Origin: Gammaproteobacteria bacterium
GTDB taxonomy: Bacteria > Pseudomonadota > Gammaproteobacteria > Pseudomonadales > Halieaceae
Length of the DNA: 52,246 nucleotides
Assembly: GCA_003646405.1 (NCBI GenBank)
Contig: QNFR01000004.1
Coordinates: forward strand, 1 to 52,246
Direction: 5' to 3'
Below are positions 39,582-48,024 of the stretch, piece by piece. The notes beneath the pieces were generated by a model, which saw only the letters and a program-made list of their open reading frames with translations, did no database searches and had not been told where the DNA came from. Within the stretch, counting starts at the first letter, position 1. Each line of letters opens with the position of its first letter. A program made the translations under genes and the position numbers.

Positions 39582-40352
39582 ATGGCCGCACTGCGCACCC
39601 TGGTTTGTCTTTTTGTTTTGCTGCCGATGTCGGTGCTGGCTGTGCAGCAATACGGCTTTCGCGTGACCGACCGGAAACCCCAGCCGTGGGAGAATTTTGT
39701 GCAGGGGCTGCAGATACTGGACGGTTACCTCTACGTCAGCACCGGTAATTACGGCAAGTCGCACCTACTCCGTTATCGTTTTGCCGATGGTGAACTCGAT
39801 GCTACCCACAAACTGAACCCCCGTATTTTTGCCGAGGGCCTGACTGTGCTTAACGATAAAGTCTACCAGCTGACCTGGAAGAACCGCATGATGCTGGTCT
39901 ACAGTCGGGAAGATTTGCAGGCCGATCGCTGGTTTCCCATTCCCGGTGATGGCTGGGGGCTGACAGACAACGGTAAAGAGTTGATTTACACGGATGGCGG
40001 CGCACAACTGCACTTTATTTCACTCGAAACGGAACAGACTGTGCGCTCTGTAACCGTCACCGAAAACGGCCAGCCTGTTGTAAAACTGAATGAACTGGAG
40101 TGGGTGGACGGCAATATCTGGGCGAATATCTGGCAGACTGACCGCATCGTCATCATCGACCCCGCCACCGGCGTGGTCAGGGCCAGTGTAAACCTGCAAG
40201 GCCTGCTGCCCGCCGACGAGCGCCGCAGCGGCGTCGATGTACTCAACGGTATCGCCCGGGACCCCGCCGATGGCTCCATCTGGGTAACCGGCAAACGCTG
40301 GCCATGGTTATACCAGATAGAACTGGTGCCGGTAGCCAATACCGCGGAATAA
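39582..40352 (+). CDS. Glutaminyl-peptide cyclotransferase, beta-propeller type
   Basis: A 256-residue exported protein: signal peptide LRTLVCLFVLLPMSVLAV, then a five-bladed propeller with the family motifs FVQGLQILDGYLYVSTGNYGKSHLLRY, EGLTVLNDKVYQLTWKNRMMLVY, GDGWGLTDNGKELIYTDGGAQL, LNELEWVDGNIWANIWQTDRIVIIDP and VLNGIARDPADGSIWVTGKRWPWLYQI. These enzymes cyclise N-terminal Gln to pyroglutamate, protecting secreted proteins. Start ATG 39582 follows the mnmC stop at once, so translation is probably coupled. Acts in the periplasm or outside. Confidence 0.9.
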   Translation: MAALRTLVCLFVLLPMSVLAVQQYGFRVTDRKPQPWENFVQGLQILDGYLYVSTGNYGKSHLLRYRFADGELDATHKLNPRIFAEGLTVLNDKVYQLTWKNRMMLVYSREDLQADRWFPIPGDGWGLTDNGKELIYTDGGAQLHFISLETEQTVRSVTVTENGQPVVKLNELEWVDGNIWANIWQTDRIVIIDPATGVVRASVNLQGLLPADERRSGVDVLNGIARDPADGSIWVTGKRWPWLYQIELVPVANTAE

Positions 40353-40425
40353 ACTAATTCGCGCTGCTGTCGTGTAACGGATAAACTGCGCCGTCGACTA
40401 GCCCGAACACGCCCCGAGACCAAGT

Positions 40426-43377
40426 ATGAGCAATAGTAGCAACGCTTTACCCAACGCCCACCACGCATTCCAACCCATCCACCAGGAGACCATCGAGTCC
40501 CTCAATATCCGGGTAGAACAGTTTGAACACAAGGCCACGGGGGCCGTGCACTATCACCTGGCCTCACAAAATACCGAGAACGTATTCCTGGTCGCCCTGC
40601 GCACGGTGCCCAAGGATTCCACTGGCGTGGCCCATATTCTGGAACACACGGCCCTGTGCGGTAGCGAACACTACCCGGTGCGCGACCCCTTTTTCATGAT
40701 GCTACGGCGCTCGCTCAACACCTTTATGAATGCCTTCACCAGCTCCGACTGGACCGCCTACCCCTTCGCCAGCCAGAACCGCAAGGACTTCAACAACCTG
40801 TTGGATGTCTACCTTGACGCGGTATTTTTCTCACGACTAGACCCTCTGGATTTCGCCCAGGAGGGCCACAGAGTGGAATTTGCCGAACCCGACAACCCGG
40901 ACAGTGAGTTGGTGTTCAAGGGTGTGGTGTTCAATGAAATGAAGGGCGCCATGAGTTCCGTGAGCAGTACACTGTGGAGCAAGCTATGCGAACAGCTGTT
41001 CCCCAGCACCACCTACCACTACAACAGCGGGGGCGATCCGGAACACATCCCGGACCTGAGCTACGAACAACTACAGGCCTTTTATCGCAGCCACTATCAC
41101 CCCAGCAACGCCATCTTCATGACCTTTGGCGATATCGAGGCCAGCGCCCACCAGGCGGTGTTCGAGGAAAAAGCCCTGGCACACTTCGACAAACTAGAAC
41201 AGCGCATTGCGATGCAGGCCGAGCGACGCCTGCAGGCATCACTGCGGGTACAGGACAGCTACGCCTTTGACGAAAATGGCAGCACAGATAACAAGACGCA
41301 CCTGGTAATGGGTTGGATGCTGGGCGAGAGCGCTGACCTGGAAAAGTTGCTGGATGCTCAACTGTTATCCAGCGTGCTGCTGGACAATAGCGCATCACCG
41401 CTGCAACACGCCCTGGAAACAACCGAATTGGGTCAGGCGCCCTCGCCCCTGTGCGGCCTGGAGGACTCTATGCGCGAGATGGTGTTCTGCTGCGGCATTG
41501 AGGGCAGCGAGGCCGAGCACGCCGACGCCCTGGAGCGCATGGTGCTGGATGTACTGCAGCAGGTCGCCGAGCAGGGCGTCAGCCAGGAGCGACTGGAAGC
41601 GGTATTACACCAGCTGGAATTGCACCAGCGTGAAATCAGTGGCGACAGTTACCCCTATGGCTTGCAACTCATCCTGCAAGCCCTGGGCAGCGCCACGCAC
41701 TACAGCGACCCAATCGCCGTGTTAAATCTGGAACCGGTAATAGCCGGCATGCGCGAGAAGATCCGCGACCCGGATTATATTCGCCGCCTGGCACAGAAAT
41801 TGTTGCTGGACAATCCGCACCGGGTAACACTCATCATGACACCCGACACGGCGTTATCTAATAAGCGGATGGCCGCAGAGGCCGCACGACTGGCCGCTAT
41901 CAAAGCGGACATGGACGAAAAACAGCGTGCTGCCGTAATGCAACTGGCCGCAGACCTGGTAAAGCGCCAGGGGCAGGTCGACGACGAGAGTATTCTGCCC
42001 AAGGTGGAACTCAGCGATGTCCCGGCCAGCCTGCCAGACCTGAGCTTTGCCCAGAGCGATGCCAGTGGCATTCACACTACCTTCTACGGCCAGGGCACCA
42101 ACGGTATCGTATACCAGCAGGCCATCGCACCCCTGCCCCTGTTGTCGGATGAGCAGTTGCAGGTGCTACCCCTTTATACCAACATCCTGACGGAACTGGG
42201 TTTGGGCGACGACTCCTACCTGGAAGCGCAACATCGCCAGGCCGCGACCGTGGGCGCCATCAGCGCCTTCAGCTCCATGCGCGGCCATATTGAAAATGAA
42301 CAGGAAATAACAGCGAACTTTGTCCTGTCGTCCAAGGCACTGCTGCGCAACGCCGAAGCACAAGCGCAACTGATGCACGATACGCTGCACACAGTGCGCT
42401 TCGATGAGACCGACAGAATCCGCGACCTGATCGCCCAGCAGCGTGCGCGACGGGACCAGGCCATTACCGGTAACGGGCACGGCCTGGCCATGACCGCGGC
42501 ATGCGCCGGCATGAGCCCGCTGGCACAACTGAATCACCAGTTGTCAGGTCTGGCAGGCATCGGCAGCCTGCGAGCGCTGGACGATCGCCTGCGCGACCCG
42601 CGGGAGCTGGATGCCTTCGCCGCACAGCTGGGGGAGTTGCATTCCCGGCTCAAATCCACCCCTATGCAATTTCTTGCAATAGCGGAAGATCACAAGCTGG
42701 AGGAGGTAGTACAGGGCGCCACTACCATCTGGAGCGCGGATAATCCAGGCTCACTGGCGACGCCTTTCGAACTACAACCAATACGCGAGCGCAGGGGGGA
42801 AATATGGCTGACCAATACCCAGGTCAACTTCTGTGCGCGCGCCTACCCTACAGTCCCGGTACAACACCCTGACGCAGCGGCCCTGACGGTACTGGGGGGC
42901 GTCCTGCGCAACGGGTTTCTGCACCGTGCCATACGGGAACAGGGCGGCGCCTACGGTGGTGGCGCCTCGCAGGATTCAGGCGTGGCGGCGTTTCGTTTCT
43001 TTTCCTACCGGGATCCGCGTCTGGCTGAAACACTGCAGGATTTTGATGCGGCGGTGAGCTGGATGCTGGAGACGCCCCACGAATACCGGGTGCTGGAGGA
43101 AGCGATTCTGGGCGTCATCGGCAGCATGGACAAACCGAGCTCTCCGGCCGGGGAAGCCAAGCAGCATTTCCACAACCGCCTGTTCGGCCGCAGCCACGAC
43201 CAGCGCGAACTGTTTCGCCAGCAGATCCTGGCGGTAAGTCTGGATGATTTACGCCGGGTTACGCAGACTTATCTGCAACCGAAACTGGCCAGCACGGCGG
43301 TGGTTACCAATAGCAGTCAGCTGGAGAGCACAGCCTCATTGCGCGAAGAGCTTGACCTGGCTGTATACGAACTTTAG
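40426..43377 (+). CDS. Insulinase-family metalloprotease, M16C (PreP/Cym1-like)
   Basis: A 983-residue protease with the inverted zinc motif HILEH (residues 70-74) in STGVAHILEHTALCGSEHYPVRDPFF and the distal Glu in VFNEMKGAMSS. Other M16C landmarks are LNTFMNAFTSSDWTAYPFASQNRKDFNNLLDVYLDAVFFSRLD and the C-terminal GGAYGGGA substrate-binding region followed by SYRDPRLAETLQDFDAAVSWM. Four homologous domains form a clam-shell that degrades short unfolded peptides. No signal peptide, so cytoplasmic. Start is ATG 40426. Monocistronic; the downstream terminator serves the convergent gene. Confidence 0.95.
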   Translation: MSNSSNALPNAHHAFQPIHQETIESLNIRVEQFEHKATGAVHYHLASQNTENVFLVALRTVPKDSTGVAHILEHTALCGSEHYPVRDPFFMMLRRSLNTFMNAFTSSDWTAYPFASQNRKDFNNLLDVYLDAVFFSRLDPLDFAQEGHRVEFAEPDNPDSELVFKGVVFNEMKGAMSSVSSTLWSKLCEQLFPSTTYHYNSGGDPEHIPDLSYEQLQAFYRSHYHPSNAIFMTFGDIEASAHQAVFEEKALAHFDKLEQRIAMQAERRLQASLRVQDSYAFDENGSTDNKTHLVMGWMLGESADLEKLLDAQLLSSVLLDNSASPLQHALETTELGQAPSPLCGLEDSMREMVFCCGIEGSEAEHADALERMVLDVLQQVAEQGVSQERLEAVLHQLELHQREISGDSYPYGLQLILQALGSATHYSDPIAVLNLEPVIAGMREKIRDPDYIRRLAQKLLLDNPHRVTLIMTPDTALSNKRMAAEAARLAAIKADMDEKQRAAVMQLAADLVKRQGQVDDESILPKVELSDVPASLPDLSFAQSDASGIHTTFYGQGTNGIVYQQAIAPLPLLSDEQLQVLPLYTNILTELGLGDDSYLEAQHRQAATVGAISAFSSMRGHIENEQEITANFVLSSKALLRNAEAQAQLMHDTLHTVRFDETDRIRDLIAQQRARRDQAITGNGHGLAMTAACAGMSPLAQLNHQLSGLAGIGSLRALDDRLRDPRELDAFAAQLGELHSRLKSTPMQFLAIAEDHKLEEVVQGATTIWSADNPGSLATPFELQPIRERRGEIWLTNTQVNFCARAYPTVPVQHPDAAALTVLGGVLRNGFLHRAIREQGGAYGGGASQDSGVAAFRFFSYRDPRLAETLQDFDAAVSWMLETPHEYRVLEEAILGVIGSMDKPSSPAGEAKQHFHNRLFGRSHDQRELFRQQILAVSLDDLRRVTQTYLQPKLASTAVVTNSSQLESTASLREELDLAVYEL

Positions 43378-43414
43378 GTAGACCTGCACCAGGGTATGCG
43401 AAGAGTGGGAAACG

Positions 43415-43438
43415 AAAAAAAAGGCAGCAAATGCCGCC
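43415..43438 (-). terminator. Intrinsic terminator of the Spy/CpxP-like gene
   Basis: On the minus strand GGCGGC-ATTT-GCTGCC forms a stem with one G-U pair followed by eight Ts; it lies 35 bp after the chaperone stop codon. Confidence 0.85.
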
Positions 43439-43472
43439 CTGAAGGGACCTGATTAGAGGGGATTAGCCAGGT

Positions 43473-43946
43473 TTACTCTCGAGATTTCTTACCGCTCTGA
43501 CGCCAATGATCCCGGCGTGATTGGTGCTGATCCATCATGTCATCCATCTCAGCTTTCTGCTCATCGGTCAGCAGCTGATATATCTTGGCGTGGGTGCTGG
43601 CGATCTGAAAGACCATACGACTGGTGATCTCACCGATCTCGTCGGCAATCTTCTGGGCTTTGCCCGCATCGAAGTTGTCACGCTGGGTCTTCATCTGCCC
43701 ACGTAAGTCCCGCAATCGCTTGCGGTCAGCATCGGACTGCTCCCGGGTCGCGGTCATTAACTGTTTCACGCGGCTCACCTGTTCTTCAGTGAGGTCCAGC
43801 CGGTCGGTCATATGGGCAACCATACGGGCGGGATCATGGTCCATGCCGCCATCGTGGCCCATGGACCAGCTGGCAACCGACAGGGACATCAGGACCACGC
43901 CGGTTACAACGGCACCGAGTAATGCTTTGCTACGGGACTTGCTCAT
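43473..43946 (-). CDS. Spy/CpxP family periplasmic chaperone
   Basis: A 157-residue protein with a signal peptide (LLGAVVTGVVLMSLSVASWS) and two LTxxQ motifs: DRLDLTEEQVSRVKQLM and LTDEQKAEMDDMMD. The helical charged region MKTQRDNFDAGKAQKIADEIGEITSRMVFQIA lies between. Spy and CpxP form cradle-shaped dimers that bind unfolded periplasmic proteins or the CpxA sensor. SD AGGAGAG precedes the ATG. Its 5' leader runs directly into a decayed CpxA-like kinase gene on the opposite strand, so its original divergent regulator genes appear lost. Ends with a strong terminator. Confidence 0.9.
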   Translation of the reverse strand: MSKSRSKALLGAVVTGVVLMSLSVASWSMGHDGGMDHDPARMVAHMTDRLDLTEEQVSRVKQLMTATREQSDADRKRLRDLRGQMKTQRDNFDAGKAQKIADEIGEITSRMVFQIASTHAKIYQLLTDEQKAEMDDMMDQHQSRRDHWRQSGKKSRE

Positions 43947-43964
43947 TTCTACACTCTCCTGTCA

Positions 43965-44317
43965 CTTCAGTTTATAGAGGCTGGAACCGCACAAGGCCGC
44001 GCCATGAGCGCCACTGTACAGATTATTGAGCACGAGGCAGAGCGCCTGGAAGAACTGATCGCGCAGTTACTTGCCACCCGGGCCGGGGATATTCACCTGG
44101 ACACCCATATCGACCTGGTGCCATTACTGCAGCACTTGTGCGCGGATGCCAACTTCGAGGGAAAAGCGCAGGGCGTGCAAGTCATCTTCACTACGGGGGT
44201 TACGGCCTGGGGCTGGCCATCGCCAGGCGTGCAATTTTACGACACGGAGGTGGGGTGGAAGCGGCCAATACCGGTTCAGGGCTGATAATCACCGTCAGCC
44301 TGCCCGTCCATACCTAA
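43965..44317 (+). pseudogene. CpxA-like sensor histidine kinase remnant
   Basis: From 43965 one frame reads LQFIEAGTAQGRAMSATVQIIEHEAERLEELIAQLL, matching the second half of the CpxA dimerisation/H-box domain (after the phospho-His). PLLQHLCADANFEGKAQGVQVIFT, the start of the ATPase domain, follows. The frame then shifts and skips the N and G1 boxes, resuming as GYGLGLAIARRAILRHGG and AANTGSGLIITVSLPVHT-stop. Membrane, HAMP and H-box sequences and the cpxR gene are absent. It lies head-to-head with the Spy-like gene whose regulator it presumably was. Confidence 0.88.
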
Positions 44318-44512
44318 GCCGGCACAGCGGTTGCGAAGTGCGCCGCCTGATCCAGGTTGGCGGTTCAAGAGAATAATCGAGTAGGGGACGAAATCACTTC
44401 CGCCGTCCTCAGTGATTCGGACAGCAATTGACTTCCTATTGATTTCTAGGTACATGGCATCTATCCTTCAATGAAATAATATGTTCAATGGTGCAGTGAC
44501 AGGAGAACACAG

Positions 44513-44587
44513 ATGGATTTCGGAATCAGTTTCCCCACGTACCCCCGTGCGTGGCGGGACGCGAAAATGGCGGAGGTAAATCAATGA
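44513..44587 (+). pseudogene. N-terminal fragment of a luciferase-like monooxygenase, coupled to the MBL gene
   Basis: Behind an AGGAG site, a 24-codon frame MDFGISFPTYPRAWRDAKMA then EVNQ-stop matches the first beta-strand and helix of flavin-dependent luciferase-like monooxygenases (about 300 residues). The remainder is gone, and the stop TGA overlaps the start of the MBL gene (ATGA). It may now serve as a short translated leader. Confidence 0.75.
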
Positions 44588-45450
44588 AGTGGAAGATAGG
44601 AAATACGCTTATTACGAGGATACAAGAGATCGTTTATCCGGAATTCGAAGGCGCGATTCCGGCAGCGACACCGGAGGTTGTCAAGAAAGTAAAGTGGCTC
44701 TTCCCCCATTTTGTGACCAACGGCGGCCAACTCAGTGTGAGCATCCATTCACTTATTGTCGATACGCCTGAAGCGACCCTGATTGTCGACACATGTATTG
44801 GCAATGGACGCGACCGCAATCCCTTCGAGCCGATGCATATGTTGTCGACGTCTTACATGGAGGACATGGTTGCCTCGGGCTATCACCCCGATGATGTGGA
44901 CTACGTGTTGTGCACACACCTGCACCTCGATCACGTGGGCTGGAATACGCAACGGGTTAATGGCAAGTGGGTGCCGACATTTCCCAATGCCAGGTACCTC
45001 ATGGGCAAACAGGAACTCGAATTCTGGGGTTCTATCGATGCCAATACCGACGATGATTTTTTGCAGATTCAGCGCAGGGTGTTCGAAGATTCAGTACAGC
45101 CGGTGCTCGATGCGGGGCTCGGCCAATCGATCGAGGGCCCGGCTGAAGTATGCCCCGGGGTGCGCCTCATTTCCACCCCGGGTCATACGCCCGGTCATTG
45201 TTCGGTTTTGATCGAATCGGCGGGTGAAAGTGCAATGATTACGGGAGATATCATGCACCATCCAATCCAGTTCAACGATCCCGAACTCACCAGCCCGTTT
45301 GATGTTGATAGCGATACTGCGGTAGCGACTCGACATCGTATTTTCGGGGAGTATGCCGACACCCCAACGTTGATTATCGGCACGCATTTTGCCGGCCCTA
45401 CGGCAGGAAAGTTGGTGCGCGACGGCGACACCTATCGCCTCGACGTTTAG
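44584..45450 (+). CDS. MBL-fold metallo-hydrolase
   Basis: A 288-residue metallo-beta-lactamase-fold hydrolase: zinc motif THLHLDHVGW (HxHxDH, about 118-127), further His in STPGHTPGHCS, Asp in MITGDIMHHP and the terminal His in IIGTHFAGPTAG. It resembles the AHL-lactonase/alkylsulfatase-neighbour subfamily of uncharacterised hydrolases with TCIGNGRDRNPFEP. Cytoplasmic. Start ATG 44584 has GGAGG 7 nt upstream and overlaps the monooxygenase fragment's stop. The former neighbour suggests an origin in a xenobiotic or terpenoid degradation cluster. Substrate unknown. Confidence 0.9.
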   Translation: MKWKIGNTLITRIQEIVYPEFEGAIPAATPEVVKKVKWLFPHFVTNGGQLSVSIHSLIVDTPEATLIVDTCIGNGRDRNPFEPMHMLSTSYMEDMVASGYHPDDVDYVLCTHLHLDHVGWNTQRVNGKWVPTFPNARYLMGKQELEFWGSIDANTDDDFLQIQRRVFEDSVQPVLDAGLGQSIEGPAEVCPGVRLISTPGHTPGHCSVLIESAGESAMITGDIMHHPIQFNDPELTSPFDVDSDTAVATRHRIFGEYADTPTLIIGTHFAGPTAGKLVRDGDTYRLDV

Positions 45451-45469
45451 TCAGATCTGCCCTGACCTC

Positions 45470-45478
45470 CCTGACCCC
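45470..45478. repeat. GGGGTCAGG junction repeat (copy 3, inverted)
   Basis: CCTGACCCC lies 20 bp past the MBL stop codon, between the convergent MBL and Nudix genes. Confidence 0.4.
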
Positions 45479-45510
45479 GGGCCATGTGAGTATCAGCGCC
45501 TGTGGCGTGG

Positions 45511-45954
45511 TTAACCCCGGCTGCGTACAGACTCCCGTATGATCCGCTCGGTTTCACTCCACAGGCCCAGGTCAGCCAGGTCATCGAGCTGATACCAATC
45601 CACTGCTGTGGCATCGTCACCGGCAACCGCTTCACCCAGATTTGATTGGGCCACCACATCCACCAGCGTGTAGTGAAACTGCACCCTGCCCCGGTCATCC
45701 ACTTTTATACCGTCGACCACATCAACCAGGCCCAGTATCTCCACGTCCAGAGCGGTCTCTTCCATGATTTCCCGGCGCGCCGCCTCGAAAACGGTTTCGC
45801 CCAGTTGTTGCGCACCACCGGGCAGGCTCCATTGACCTTGATTGGGCGCCTTGCCGCGGCGCACCAACAAAAACTTGTCATCGCGCCATACCACGACGCC
45901 CACACCGACGATAGGCCGGTCCGGGTATTCACACGAATCAGAAGTGGAAGTCAT
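45511..45954 (-). CDS. Nudix hydrolase
   Basis: A 147-residue protein with the Nudix box GGAQQLGETVFEAARREIMEETAL (about residues 44-67; GX5EX7REUXEEXGU in the form G-x5-E-x7-REIMEET). It sits in a beta-sheet scaffold (RPIVGVGVVVWRDDKFLLVRRGKAPNQGQWSLPGG and DVVDGIKVDDRGRVQFHYTLVDVVAQ). The family cleaves nucleoside diphosphates linked to another moiety; this form resembles MutT/ADP-ribose-pyrophosphatase-like small enzymes. Monocistronic, convergent with the MBL gene. Confidence 0.92.
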   Translation of the reverse strand: MTSTSDSCEYPDRPIVGVGVVVWRDDKFLLVRRGKAPNQGQWSLPGGAQQLGETVFEAARREIMEETALDVEILGLVDVVDGIKVDDRGRVQFHYTLVDVVAQSNLGEAVAGDDATAVDWYQLDDLADLGLWSETERIIRESVRSRG

Positions 45955-46294
45955 TTTATTCCCTGACTATTCAAGAATCAGTCATTTCGCGTCTGGCTCC
46001 ACTGCATCGAGACAAGTAGCGAGACAGGCGACTTGCATCAAGCTCTTCTCGCGCGAACGCGGGTCTTACATGTTGAGTAACTCTAGCCGACAACTCAGGT
46101 ATAGGCCAATACCAAAGTGATTAATAGCAATCAGAACGTATATCATTAGTGAGCGGGATCAGGTGGTTGGGGCACTAGCGGATAGGACTAAGCGCTTGAG
46201 TATGTGCCATTCTTACCTGACCCCATTTATCCTTTTGGTCTAATCCGGTACTATCTATCCCCTTGTTGTACCAGACTTGCCCCGGGGGCGCACG
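45955..46294. other. Gene-free interval with junction repeat
   Basis: 340 bp with no gene I can support. It contains TTACCTGACCCC (46213-46224), the inverse of the 12-mer next to ribB, followed by an A/T-rich stretch and then the small exported-protein gene. Nothing else notable was seen. Confidence 0.5.
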
Positions 46295-46648
46295 ATGACC
46301 AGATTCCTACTCATTTTAGCACTGACTGCAACCGCCGCCAGCACCAGTGCCGCTAACTGGCCCTGGCAGAATTCACCGGTGGAGCGACCGGACTATTGCA
46401 AAGGCTTTGTCACAAGCGGTCTGTCGTCAACAAAGGCAGAAGGCGCATCCAGAACAACCCTGTGGCTGGCCTGGAATTACCTTCTCAGGTCAACCACAGT
46501 GGGCGAAAGCTATGGGTCAGATGAGTTTCATGCGGGGCAAGCGCAATTCATCGCGCTGTTGGACTCGACGGATGCCGTAGCCATTTTGAGCGATGCCGAT
46601 GGCACCTGCGGCCTGGGCAGAACCGGGCTACAGGTCACGGGCTGGTAA
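46295..46648 (+). CDS. Small exported protein of unknown function
   Basis: Not recognised. From ATG 46295 a 117-residue product has a signal peptide (MTRFLLILALTATAASTSA) and a mature part of about 98 residues with two Cys (DYCKGFV and GTCGLGRTG) that could form a disulfide. The middle contains WLAWNYLLRSTTVGESYG and AQFIALLDSTDAVAILSDADG. It appears monocistronic. A TTG six codons upstream is the first possible start but precedes the signal. Confidence 0.6.
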   Translation: MTRFLLILALTATAASTSAANWPWQNSPVERPDYCKGFVTSGLSSTKAEGASRTTLWLAWNYLLRSTTVGESYGSDEFHAGQAQFIALLDSTDAVAILSDADGTCGLGRTGLQVTGW

Positions 46649-46743
46649 TCACCATCGGTCCACGCCAGACCCCTATCTTGCCACCGTAATCCGGCAGCAG
46701 TGAGACTAACAGGAAGTATTCACAGTTGGCGCCGACGGGTGCA

Positions 46744-47745
46744 TCAGTATGGGAGATTGCGCCGGGCGCGTAAATTTTCCAGGCTGGGCAGCCCGTATTT
46801 GTGGCGAAAATGCTCTATGATTCCCAGGATTTCCCCGCGCATGAATTCGTGTGCCGCGGAGTGCCGGATCCGTTCATGACTGACCATAACGTAGGTGAGG
46901 GTGATTTCCTCGTCCCCCGGCAGGGATAGCTCGATCAATTCCCCGGCCAGTTCATCCTGCTCCATAAACAAGGGTGGGGCGGGAAACAGGTAGTCCGAAG
47001 TCACCACAACCCGCAGCGCGGTGTACAGGTGATCGGTCTGCAAGTGGGGAACGACCTCACTCTCCCGTTGGAAAAACTCCGAATCCGCCACACTCTCGAC
47101 CTGCCCCTGAAACTGTATGTCCGCAAATTCGGGAATGATCAGACGGACATGTGGATACTGCACCAACATATCCCAGGTCAAGTCCTGCCGCCCTTCCAGG
47201 GGGTGGCCCTTGCGTGCCAGCAACACGGGTTGCGCATAGCCCAGGGTTGCCAGGCAATAATCCGGCGGGTAACTCTTGTGCTCCGCGTGCAGCACGAAAT
47301 CCAGTTCTCCCGCGGCCAGCATTTGCAGTGGTTTCTCGCAAACAGCCAGTGTGCGCAGGCGAATAAGCGGCGCGGTTTCGCGCAGGCGTTGCAGCAACAA
47401 AGGCAGTATCCACACGCCCATATGCCCCTGCACCATCAGCTCGAACTCCCCGTCGTAGGTCAGGGGATCGAATTCCACCGGCTGAATCATGGTCTGCACC
47501 GCTAGCAATACCTGCGGCAGGTGCTCAGCCAACCGCTGTGCCCGTGGCGTGGGCACCATACCCGTGGACTTACGGATAAACAGGGGATCGTCAAACAAGT
47601 CACGCAACCTGCTCAGGGTCTTGCTCATGGCGGACTGTGTGACGAACAACCGCTCTGCCGCCTTCGAGACATTGCACTCTTCGAGCAGGGCTTCCAGGGC
47701 CACCAGCAGGTTCATGTCGAGGCGACCCAGTTCTCTTATGTCCAT
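46744..47745 (-). CDS. LysR family transcriptional regulator
   Basis: A 333-residue LysR protein: N-terminal winged helix LGRLDMNLLVALEALLEECNVSKAAERLFVTQSAMSKTLSRLRDLFDDPLFIR. A type-2 periplasmic-binding-fold effector domain follows (FELMVQGHMGVWILPLLLQRLRETAPLIRLRTL through VVVTSDYLFPAPPL). The NodD/NahR-like DNA-binding helix suggests an aromatic or lipid-type inducer subfamily. ATG 47745 has GGAG six bases upstream; two in-frame starts further upstream are less well placed. No divergent target gene is adjacent, only a short membrane peptide gene 145 bp away. Confidence 0.92.
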   Translation of the reverse strand: MDIRELGRLDMNLLVALEALLEECNVSKAAERLFVTQSAMSKTLSRLRDLFDDPLFIRKSTGMVPTPRAQRLAEHLPQVLLAVQTMIQPVEFDPLTYDGEFELMVQGHMGVWILPLLLQRLRETAPLIRLRTLAVCEKPLQMLAAGELDFVLHAEHKSYPPDYCLATLGYAQPVLLARKGHPLEGRQDLTWDMLVQYPHVRLIIPEFADIQFQGQVESVADSEFFQRESEVVPHLQTDHLYTALRVVVTSDYLFPAPPLFMEQDELAGELIELSLPGDEEITLTYVMVSHERIRHSAAHEFMRGEILGIIEHFRHKYGLPSLENLRARRNLPY

Positions 47746-47890
47746 CGCAGGCTCCATGCCCTTAAGCAATATGAATTTAGATCATACTATACCTGAATAT
47801 TGGCCATTTGGAGAATTTTGGTGTCGCCCATATAGTAAGCATCACGTTGAGCATATGACTGCTCAGCGAAAACTGAACAAGGTGAACATC

Positions 47891-47974
47891 ATGGCTATTA
47901 TTATTTCAATCGCCTCAACTATCCTGGCCCTGGCTGTTTGGCAGGACTACCAGAACAGGCATGCGGGATCTTGA
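47891..47974 (+). CDS. Putative small membrane peptide, 27 residues
   Basis: ATG 47891 with AAGGTG six bases upstream opens a 27-codon frame, MAIIISIASTILALAVWQDY then QNRHAGS. It has one hydrophobic helix of about 17 residues and a short basic tail, the look of small single-pass proteins. It lies in the 255-bp region between the LysR and lipoprotein genes, which reads on the other strand. No homologue is recalled; expression is unproven. Confidence 0.4.
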   Translation: MAIIISIASTILALAVWQDYQNRHAGS

Positions 47975-48024
47975 ATCCACAGCTACCCGAATAGCCGCCA
48001 CAAACGACTTTTTGAGTAGCTGGT

